Assembly: GCA_023230795.1 (NCBI GenBank)
Contig: JALNWR010000178.1
Coordinates: 1 to 5,386 of the forward strand
Origin: Candidatus Cloacimonadota bacterium
Lineage (GTDB): Bacteria; Cloacimonadota; Cloacimonadia; Cloacimonadales; Cloacimonadaceae
DNA: 5,386 nt
Direction of reading: 5' to 3'
Below are positions 1-5,386 of this stretch, piece by piece. Position 1 is the first letter of the stretch; each line of letters begins with the position of its first letter. The notes under the pieces were generated by a model. The model did no database searches, had not been told where the DNA came from, and saw nothing but the letters and a program-made list of their open reading frames with translations. Position numbers and translations under genes: made by a program.

Positions 1-1068
1 AATTGGGATTGGGGTTGGGATGGTAAAAACACCGTGCAATACTGCTATCTGACCTTGCCGAATTCTCAAATACCTGGCTATTATGATAGCACAGTGCTAC
101 GGCAAAGGATCCGCGAGATTCCTGGTGTGCTCAAAGAGAGTGCCAGCCGGGTAAATACCATATCAACATCATTATACTCGCATCGGGGTTTTTTTGAGGT
201 GCCGATATTGCTTGAGGACAGCTCACAACATTCTCCCTCCCATGCCTATCGCTGTTCCTTGCCACCGGATTTCTTTCGGACCAGAGCAGTTACACTATTG
301 GCCGGAACTGTGCCGGATCATGAAACAGACACCGAGGTTTTGATTAATGATACATTTGCCAGGCAGTACTTTGGTTCACAGAGTCCCTTGGGCAAGAAAC
401 TGCGCTTAGATATTGATGAAGAGGCAGACAAATGGTCTCAAATCGTCGGCGTGGTTCCTGACCTGAGGTTTTTCCCAGCTCATCAAGAGATGGTTCCTAT
501 CATATACCACCTGAAACCCATGGTCTATGAATATTATCAAGTGAGCTGGAAACCGGGACATAAACAGCAAGTGTTAAGTTCCTTGGAGGAGCTATTTGCC
601 GATGTGGTCAAACAGGGTATGCTGGGCTACACCAGCCAGGAGGTAGAGCATGCTCAGGTGGAGTTTTATGCTCAGGACAGGATTTATATGAATCTCAGCC
701 TATCATTGGCTCTTTTTGTAGTCTTGCTCGCCATGATGGGCATCTATGCCGTGAGCTATGCTTCCATTTACGCTCAGATGAAGGATATCAGCATCCGCAA
801 GGTATGCGGAGCCGAATTCTCAGACCTCATTCGCCTCTATTTCAAAAAGTATCTCTATCTCTTTCTGGGGTCTGGCTTTGTGGGCTTGATCCTGGCGTTC
901 AACCTGGCCAGATTATATGCGGATAGGTTTAGCGTGAAGGCTACCGGAGCCTGGCTGAGCTATCCTCTGACCATCATCATCATGGCTTTCGTGGTGTTTT
1001 TGCCACTATACATCAATATCTTAAAGGCCTATAAAGCGGATGCCATCCGCTATTTACAAGCAGATTAA
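1..1068 (+). CDS. ABC transporter permease, FtsX/MacB family (C-terminal part, 5' end cut by window)
   Basis: Inner-membrane permease of a type VII (MacB/LolCE-like) ABC system, which couples ATP hydrolysis in the cytoplasm to movement of a periplasmic domain instead of forming a classical channel. The frame is open from base 1, so the visible 355 residues are only the C-terminal part. The GTG at 34 lacks a ribosome binding site and lies inside conserved sequence, so it is not taken as the start. Visible residues 1 to about 225 match a MacB-type periplasmic domain, with IPGVLKES near the start and LINDTFARQYFG followed by SPLGKKL in the middle. Three hydrophobic segments follow at about bases 694-768, 850-921 and 952-1026. 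The cytosolic loop between the first two holds the family hallmark DISIRKVCGAEFSDLIRLY. This fits the last FtsX unit of either a two-unit protein of about 800 residues or a single-unit protein of about 400. It is followed directly by its likely ATPase. The substrate is unknown. Confidence 0.9.
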   Translation, partial: NWDWGWDGKNTVQYCYLTLPNSQIPGYYDSTVLRQRIREIPGVLKESASRVNTISTSLYSHRGFFEVPILLEDSSQHSPSHAYRCSLPPDFFRTRAVTLLAGTVPDHETDTEVLINDTFARQYFGSQSPLGKKLRLDIDEEADKWSQIVGVVPDLRFFPAHQEMVPIIYHLKPMVYEYYQVSWKPGHKQQVLSSLEELFADVVKQGMLGYTSQEVEHAQVEFYAQDRIYMNLSLSLALFVVLLAMMGIYAVSYASIYAQMKDISIRKVCGAEFSDLIRLYFKKYLYLFLGSGFVGLILAFNLARLYADRFSVKATGAWLSYPLTIIIMAFVVFLPLYINILKAYKADAIRYLQAD

Positions 1069-1072
1069 GGAG
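1067..1072 (+). promoter_or_regulatory. Ribosome binding site of the ABC ATPase gene, overlapping the permease stop codon
   Basis: AAGGAG lies 5 nt before the ATG at 1078, and its first two bases are the last two of the permease TAA stop. This fixes the ATPase start and leaves no room for a separate promoter, so the two genes are almost certainly co-transcribed and possibly translationally coupled. Confidence 0.8.
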
Positions 1073-1077
1073 TAAAA

Positions 1078-1740
1078 ATGATAGAACTCAAGGACTTAAG
1101 CAAGATATACCGTACTGAAACCATTGAAACCACAGCGCTGAACAGCATTAACCTGCATATTCCCAAAGGCAGCTATATAGCCATAAAGGGTCCTTCCGGC
1201 TGCGGTAAAAGCACGCTGCTCAACATTCTGGGCTTGATGGACCGACCTAGCCAGGGCGAAGTGATTCTGGATGGTAAGAAAGCCGCTACTTTAAGTGAAA
1301 AAGAACGCAACCGTATGCGCCGGAGTCTGATCGGATTCGTATTCCAAAAGTTCAATCTGATTAGCTCGCTCACGGTGTTTGAAAACGTGGAATTACCCCT
1401 GCTCTATCAAAAGCTAAACGCCGCTTCCCGCAAAAGCAAAGTGGAGGCTATGCTCAAGCAATTGGGACTGGAAGCGCGTGCCAAACACTTTCCCCATCAG
1501 CTTTCCGGTGGTCAGCAGCAGCGCGTAGCCTTGGCCAGATGCGTGATCAACGATCCGGAGCTGATTTTGGCGGATGAGCCTACCGGAAATCTGGATAGCA
1601 CGAATGGGGAAGAGGTGATGCGCCTTCTCACCGAACTGCATAAGGATGGCCGCACTATCGTGATGGTAACTCATGATGATAAATACGCAGGATATGCCAA
1701 AACCGTGATCAATCTGAGTGATGGAAATATTGTGGGATGA
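1078..1740 (+). CDS. ABC transporter ATP-binding protein, LolD/MacB class
   Basis: Cytoplasmic ATPase that would dimerise and drive the FtsX-type permease encoded just upstream. At 220 residues it has the usual length of stand-alone LolD/FtsE/MacB-like ATPases. All nucleotide-binding motifs look intact: Walker A GPSGCGKST at residues 38-46, Q-loop Gln90 in FVFQKFNLI, signature LSGGQQQR at 142-149, Walker B LILADE at 162-167 with catalytic Glu167, D-loop NLDS at 171-174, and the switch His199 in VMVTHD. The segment FNLISSLTVFENVELPL is typical of this subfamily, which includes LolD, MacB, YbbA and the bacteriocin and peptide exporters. The start ATG is supported by AAGGAG 5 nt upstream. No membrane-fusion gene follows, so any such partner would lie upstream of the window. 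The motifs do not tell which substrate is moved, so no gene symbol is assigned. Confidence 0.96.
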   Translation: MIELKDLSKIYRTETIETTALNSINLHIPKGSYIAIKGPSGCGKSTLLNILGLMDRPSQGEVILDGKKAATLSEKERNRMRRSLIGFVFQKFNLISSLTVFENVELPLLYQKLNAASRKSKVEAMLKQLGLEARAKHFPHQLSGGQQQRVALARCVINDPELILADEPTGNLDSTNGEEVMRLLTELHKDGRTIVMVTHDDKYAGYAKTVINLSDGNIVG

Positions 1741-1796
1741 CCGAATAGCCGACTTACCCACCCCCTTAGATCTCGTGGAAATGCCAAAGAAAGCAC

Positions 1797-1834
1797 TTGA
1801 CATCTTACTTTGATTGCAAAATCTTGTGCATAAT
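1797..1834 (+). promoter_or_regulatory. Candidate promoter region of the tricorn gene
   Basis: The 122-bp gap between the ATPase and the tricorn gene contains a perfect -35-like TTGACA at 1797-1802 and a -10-like CATAAT at 1829-1834. They are 26 nt apart, too far for one standard sigma-70 promoter, so at least one is fortuitous or the -10 is a poor match nearer TTGACA (for example AATCTT at 1820-1825, 17 nt away). A promoter somewhere here is plausible because the gap is long and the neighbouring function is unrelated. I see no rho-independent terminator after the ATPase, so read-through from the upstream operon is also possible. Confidence 0.35.
1815..1830. repeat. 16-bp imperfect palindrome upstream of the tricorn gene (possible operator)
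   Basis: TGCAAAATCTTGTGCA consists of the arms TGCAaAA and TTgTGCA around a 2-nt centre, with 6 of 7 positions complementary. It sits between the TTGACA and CATAAT boxes and touches the latter, a usual place for a repressor site. The symmetry is seen directly. A regulatory role is inference, and a short AT-rich palindrome can arise by chance. Confidence 0.3.
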
Positions 1835-1848
1835 GAAAATGTACAGTT

Positions 1849-1855
1849 AAAGGAG
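1849..1855 (+). promoter_or_regulatory. Ribosome binding site of the tricorn gene
   Basis: AAAGGAG lies 7 nt before the ATG at 1863. It supports that codon as the start and agrees with the N-terminus beginning directly at the first propeller strand, as is usual in tricorn homologues. Confidence 0.8.
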
Positions 1856-1862
1856 CAAGAAT

Positions 1863-4800
1863 ATGCAATCCTATTACCGTCAACCTGCTATATTTAAAGA
1901 CCAGATCGTTTTCGTAGCGGAAGATGATCTCTGGACATTCTCTATGAGCAACCCCATAGCCCGGAGATTAACTGCCAATCTTGGCATGATTCGCAATCCG
2001 AAAATCTCACCTGACGGAAAACAAATCGCTTTTATCAGCACCGAAGAAGGCATCACCGAAGTTTACGTGATCCCCTTCAGCGGAGGAGAGGCTAAAAGGC
2101 TCACCTGGTTGGGTTCTTTTACCAATACTTTGGGCTGGAAAACAGACAAGATTATCATTGCGTCCTGCCATGAATCTCACTTTGGCTTTGATTACCGCAT
2201 TTATGAGCTCGATCCTGCAGGAGGGGCTCCGCTGGCCTTGCCTTATGGCGTAGCCAATGATATCAGCTTCGACAAAAAAACTGTAGTATTGGGACGCAAC
2301 ACAAGCAATCCTGCCCGATGGAAGCGCTATCGGGGCGGAACCGCCGGCTATCTGCTGATAGATAAGACCGGACGTGGTAAATTCAAGAAACTCATCGATC
2401 TTGACGGCAATTTTGCTTCACCGATGTGCATAGCTTCCCGCATCTACTTCATCTGTGATCATGAAGGAGTGGGCAATATCTATTCCTGCAATTCGGATGG
2501 CAAAGACCTGAAGAAGCACACAAATCATAAAGACTATTATGCCAGGGGCGCTTACACTGATGGCAAAAGCATCATCTGGCATGCCGGCGCTGATCTTTGG
2601 ATGATGGAAGTTGATAAAAACAAAGCTCATAAGCTGGAGTTTGAATACAACAGCCCGATGGTTCAGCGGCAGCGTAAATTCGTAGATGCCTTAAAGCACA
2701 AAGAGGATGCCTTTCTTTCAAAAGATGCCGCTTCACTCTGTATGGCGGTAAGGGGAAAGGTCTTGGTAGGCGGAAATTGGGATGGCAGTGTGCAGCAATA
2801 TGGCCTTCGTCATGGAGTGCGCTACCGTCTGCCCCAGATACTTCCCGATGGCAAGCAGCTCATGATGGTTTCCGATGAACCCGGTTATGAACGGTTTGAG
2901 CTGCATCCCCTGCGCAAAGATTTTGCCACAGCAGAGGGGAAGATCATCACCATCGACAACCCGGACTTGGGGCGTCTTTACGATTACAAGATAGCTCCTC
3001 ATGGCAGTCTGATTGCACTGCAAAACCATAAGAATGAACTGCTCGTATTGAACGGCAAAACCAGGAAGTTCACCTTGATAGACCGCGATGAGCATAGCAT
3101 GATCTTCGGCTATAACTGGTCGCCCGATGGACGCTGGCTGGCTTATGCCAAAAACAGGGATCGCAAGACCACACAGATCATGATCTGGGATAGCGAAAAG
3201 GGCGAAAAGCATATCGTTAGCGAACCGGTATTGAGGGATGCAAATCCGGTCTTTGATCCGGAAGGGAAATATCTCTATCTGATCTCAGAGCGGACTTTAA
3301 AGCCTTTATCAGATAATGTCCAATTTGACTTCATATTCCCCGCTACCATGAAGCCTTATTTGATTACTCTGCAGAAAGACCTGCGCTCTCCTTTCATCAA
3401 GCAGGCCGAAGCCTTTGAAGTAAAACCGGAAGAGCCCCCAAGAGACGATAAAAGCAAGAAGGCCAAAAAGGAAGAGATCAAACCCGTAGTGATAGATTTT
3501 GAGGGAATCTGTGAGCGTCTGATCGAGTTTCCTGTAGAAATCGCCCAAATCGGTAAACTGAGTGCCTGTAAAGACCGCATATTCTACCTTGCGAAGTCTT
3601 TGGATAAATTCATGAAAACAGAGAAAAGCCTGGACCTGATGTGCTACGATCTGAACAAACGGGAAGGCTGGGTCTATGCCAAAGATATCCTTGATTATGA
3701 GATTAGCTCAGATGGCAGCGCTCTCTTGCTCATTACCAAAGACAAATACCGAGTGGTCACGGCAAAGAACGAAGCCAAGGCAGAGCTGAGCACCGGTGCA
3801 TCCTTTAGCAAAAACGATGGCTATATCAATCTGGCCAGATTCTCTGTGGAGATCATCCCCGTAGAAGAATGGAAACAGATGTTCAGAGAAGCCTGGCGTT
3901 TGCAAGCGCAGCATTTCTGGGTGGAAGACATGGCCGGGATCGACTGGCAGAAGGTCTTTGATCGCTATTATCCCTTGGTGGAACGCTGTGCCTGCCGCAG
4001 TGATTTCTCTGATCTGATGTGGGAAGTTCAAGGTGAATTGGGCACCAGTCACTGCTATGAATTTGGTGGAGACTACCGCAGTCACCCAAATTATACCGTC
4101 GGGAAGCTGGGCATAGATTACCGCTATAATTCTAAAAAGAAAGGCTATGAGATCACCCGCATCCTAAAGGGTGATCATTGGGATAGTGAAAATCGCTCTC
4201 CTTTGATGAATCCCGGTGTGCAAGTATCCGAAGGCTGGATCATCAAAGCTATCAATGGTGATGCGGTAAGCAAGAGAATCACCCCCGAGCGCCTCACTGT
4301 GAATCAGGCTGGAAAGCAGGTGCAGCTTAGCTTGGTGAGTCCTAATGGCAAAGATGAGAAAAGCATCTCTGTGCATACTATGAAGCACGAAAAATCTGCC
4401 CGCTACCGTGACTGGGTGGAAGGCAACCGCGAGTATGTACACAAAGCATCCAAGGGCAAGCTTGGCTACCTGCACATTCCCAATATGGGGCAGGAAGGTC
4501 TGATCGAATTTCATCGCTACTATCTGGCTGAAGTGGATCATGAAGGCCTTGTGATCGATGTGCGGCACAATGGTGGAGGCAGCGTGTCCGGGTTGCTCCT
4601 GCAAAAGCTGGCTCGTAAACGTATTGGCTACGATCTCACCCGTTGGTGGGGTGCCAGTCCCTATATGGAAGACGCTCCCATGGGCCCGATGGTCTGCCTC
4701 ACGGATGAACTTGCCGGCAGCGATGGCGACATCTTCTCGCACAGCTTCAAGCTTTTAGGTTTGGGCAAATTGATCGGCAAACGCACCTGGGGAGGCGTGA

Positions 4801-5063
4801 TCGGCATCTGGCCCCGGCATTGGCTGGTGGATGGAACCATTACCACTCAGCCGGAATTCAGCTTCTGGTTCCAGGACGTGGGCTGGGGCGTGGAAAACTA
4901 CGGCACCGATCCCGATATCGAAGTGGACATCATGCCGCAAGACTATGTGGCTGGAAAGGATCCTCAGCTGGACATGGGCATCAAGACAGCCCTGGCGGAG
5001 ATCAAAAATAATCCCCCTCTGAAGCCTGACTTCAGCAAAGTCCCCAGAAGAACATTGCCCTGA
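1863..5063 (+). CDS. Tricorn protease homologue (S41-type serine peptidase with beta-propellers and PDZ domain)
   Basis: Predicted cytosolic peptidase that, in characterised tricorn enzymes, forms a large ring and degrades peptides of roughly 6-12 residues released by the proteasome or Clp/Lon-type proteases. The 1066 residues match the usual size of about 1070. Residues 1 to about 270 form a TolB/WD-like propeller (ISPDGKQIAFIS, SGGEAKRLT). About 285-660 form the second propeller (WDGSVQQYG, YRLPQILPDGKQL, WSPDGRWLAYAK), interrupted by a Lys/Glu-rich linker at 519-541. About 665-735 form the first core region, about 745-840 a PDZ-like domain, and about 850-1066 the second core domain. The expected catalytic residues are present: Ser729-His730 in ELGTSHCYE, nucleophile Ser953 followed by Asp954 in AGSDGD, and Glu1011 in GVENYGTDPDIE. 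GKRTWGGVIGI and DGTITTQPEFSFWF are strongly family-like. There is no signal peptide or membrane segment. The gene ends in tandem in-frame stops, TGA TAG. Its substrates and aminopeptidase partners are not visible here. Confidence 0.95.
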   Translation: MQSYYRQPAIFKDQIVFVAEDDLWTFSMSNPIARRLTANLGMIRNPKISPDGKQIAFISTEEGITEVYVIPFSGGEAKRLTWLGSFTNTLGWKTDKIIIASCHESHFGFDYRIYELDPAGGAPLALPYGVANDISFDKKTVVLGRNTSNPARWKRYRGGTAGYLLIDKTGRGKFKKLIDLDGNFASPMCIASRIYFICDHEGVGNIYSCNSDGKDLKKHTNHKDYYARGAYTDGKSIIWHAGADLWMMEVDKNKAHKLEFEYNSPMVQRQRKFVDALKHKEDAFLSKDAASLCMAVRGKVLVGGNWDGSVQQYGLRHGVRYRLPQILPDGKQLMMVSDEPGYERFELHPLRKDFATAEGKIITIDNPDLGRLYDYKIAPHGSLIALQNHKNELLVLNGKTRKFTLIDRDEHSMIFGYNWSPDGRWLAYAKNRDRKTTQIMIWDSEKGEKHIVSEPVLRDANPVFDPEGKYLYLISERTLKPLSDNVQFDFIFPATMKPYLITLQKDLRSPFIKQAEAFEVKPEEPPRDDKSKKAKKEEIKPVVIDFEGICERLIEFPVEIAQIGKLSACKDRIFYLAKSLDKFMKTEKSLDLMCYDLNKREGWVYAKDILDYEISSDGSALLLITKDKYRVVTAKNEAKAELSTGASFSKNDGYINLARFSVEIIPVEEWKQMFREAWRLQAQHFWVEDMAGIDWQKVFDRYYPLVERCACRSDFSDLMWEVQGELGTSHCYEFGGDYRSHPNYTVGKLGIDYRYNSKKKGYEITRILKGDHWDSENRSPLMNPGVQVSEGWIIKAINGDAVSKRITPERLTVNQAGKQVQLSLVSPNGKDEKSISVHTMKHEKSARYRDWVEGNREYVHKASKGKLGYLHIPNMGQEGLIEFHRYYLAEVDHEGLVIDVRHNGGGSVSGLLLQKLARKRIGYDLTRWWGASPYMEDAPMGPMVCLTDELAGSDGDIFSHSFKLLGLGKLIGKRTWGGVIGIWPRHWLVDGTITTQPEFSFWFQDVGWGVENYGTDPDIEVDIMPQDYVAGKDPQLDMGIKTALAEIKNNPPLKPDFSKVPRRTLP

Positions 5064-5073
5064 TAGAATAAAG

Positions 5074-5101
5074 TAGGGGCGGAACTCGATTTCCGCCCCT
5101 A
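5074..5101. terminator. Probable bidirectional intrinsic terminator between convergent genes
   Basis: TAGGGGCGGAA at 5074-5084 and TTCCGCCCCTA at 5091-5101 form a perfect 11-bp, GC-rich stem with a 6-nt loop. It lies 10 nt after the tricorn stop and 19 nt beyond the end of the minus-strand epimerase gene. The flanks are AT-rich rather than clean U-tracts: CTTTATTC follows on the minus-strand reading and TATGATATAATATAAT on the plus. Termination is therefore likely in both directions, but the strength is uncertain. Confidence 0.75.
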
Positions 5102-5120
5102 TATGATATAATATAATAGC

Positions 5121-5386
5121 TTAGCCTTGCTGCAACCGGGCCAGCATCTTTTGTGCCACATCCTGGCCAAAGATATTCTCATGAGCTTTGGGCTCGGTAA
5201 AGTCTTTTATCGCAGAGGGGAAGGCAGGATCGTCTGTGGGTAGCAACATATTCCAGCCGCTATCTACGGTTTCCACCCATTCCGTTTCCGGGCGCAGGGT
5301 TACACAGCGTTTTTTCAGGATATAGGCTTCTTTCTGGATGCCGCCGCTATCGGAGAGCATCATCGCGCAGTTATCCATCAGCATCA
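5121..5386 (-). CDS. Non-hydrolysing UDP-N-acetylglucosamine 2-epimerase family protein (C-terminal fragment, cut by window)
   Basis: C-terminal end of a WecB-type epimerase, a cytosolic GT-B-fold enzyme that interconverts UDP-GlcNAc and UDP-ManNAc for surface polysaccharide precursors. The minus-strand frame stays open to the window edge, so the ATG at 5384-5382 is an internal methionine and roughly 280 N-terminal residues are missing, judging from the usual 360-380. The visible part begins just before the conserved UDP-binding motif LSDSGGIQKEA (Ser-Gly-Gly and Glu) and continues with LRPETEWVETVDSGWN. This TEWVE version of the motif differs from the TERPE of E. coli WecB. It is shared with archaeal-type UDP-GlcNAc 2-epimerases and with WbpI-like UDP-diacetamido-sugar 2-epimerases, so the exact sugar cannot be decided. 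The gene runs towards the tricorn gene, and its promoter lies outside the window. Confidence 0.9.
   Translation of the reverse strand, partial: MLMDNCAMMLSDSGGIQKEAYILKKRCVTLRPETEWVETVDSGWNMLLPTDDPAFPSAIKDFTEPKAHENIFGQDVAQKMLARLQQG

Noticed and set aside
34..36. GTG as the start of the permease gene
   Set aside because: The reading frame is open back to base 1, no ribosome binding site precedes it, and the residues before it continue the family's conserved segment. The gene is truncated by the window edge.
1741..1796. Possible terminator after the ATPase gene
   Set aside because: I found no GC-rich inverted repeat followed by a T-run in this stretch.
1414..1803. 129-aa minus-strand open frame spanning the end of the ATPase gene and part of the gap
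   Set aside because: Most of it is antisense to the ATPase signature and Walker B motifs. It has no recognisable domain, and its short non-overlapping part shows no coding signal.
2733..3212. 159-aa minus-strand open frame
   Set aside because: It is opposite the second propeller of the tricorn gene, and its sequence looks like antisense of the conserved coding frame.
4164..4742. 192-aa minus-strand open frame
   Set aside because: It lies entirely opposite the conserved PDZ and catalytic region of the tricorn gene, resembles no family I recognise, and is a shadow frame.
5101..5118. TATAAT-like sequences (TGATATAATATAATAG) as a plus-strand promoter after the tricorn gene
   Set aside because: They lie between convergent genes directly after the hairpin, with no -35 at a proper distance and no plus-strand gene downstream. 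AT-rich terminator flank is the simpler reading.
5382..5384. ATG on the minus strand as the start of the epimerase gene
   Set aside because: The visible protein starts in the middle of the C-terminal UDP-binding domain, and the frame is open at the window edge, so this methionine is internal.

Overview
The window holds four genes, two of them cut by its edges, and reads as an ordinary chromosomal stretch of a Gram-negative bacterium. Base composition is balanced, Shine-Dalgarno sequences are strong (AAGGAG, AAAGGAG) and intergenic gaps are short. The permease resembles the long FtsX/MacB-like permeases common in the Bacteroidota and related FCB phyla. A bacterial tricorn gene beside such a transporter would fit an FCB lineage such as Cloacimonadota. 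That placement is a low-confidence inference, because no rRNA or other marker gene is present.

Positions 1-1740 (+) carry the 3' end of an operon. It comprises the C-terminal part of a MacB/FtsX-type ABC permease (open at the left edge, ending at 1068) and, 9 nt downstream, a complete 220-aa ABC ATPase of the LolD/MacB class. Together they would form an inner-membrane mechanotransmission-type ABC system, used for lipoprotein, peptide or drug export or for envelope signalling. The substrate cannot be read from the sequence.

Positions 1741-1862 are a 122-bp gap with a TTGACA box, a CATAAT box, a 16-bp imperfect palindrome and a strong ribosome binding site. It probably contains the promoter of the next gene. 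Positions 1863-5063 (+) encode a full-length 1066-aa tricorn protease homologue. It has N-terminal beta-propellers, a Lys/Glu-rich linker, a PDZ-like domain and a C-terminal S41-type peptidase domain with Ser729-His730, Ser953 and Glu1011 in the expected contexts. It is predicted to be cytosolic and to trim oligopeptides released by ATP-dependent proteases.

Positions 5064-5120 are a short convergent gap with an 11-bp perfect hairpin, a probable bidirectional terminator. Positions 5121-5386 (-) are the C-terminal 87-88 residues of a WecB-family non-hydrolysing UDP-GlcNAc 2-epimerase, cut by the right edge, involved in making ManNAc-type sugars for surface polysaccharide.

I found no mobile element, CRISPR array, tRNA or rRNA, and no convincing new system. 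The most notable item is the intact bacterial tricorn gene.
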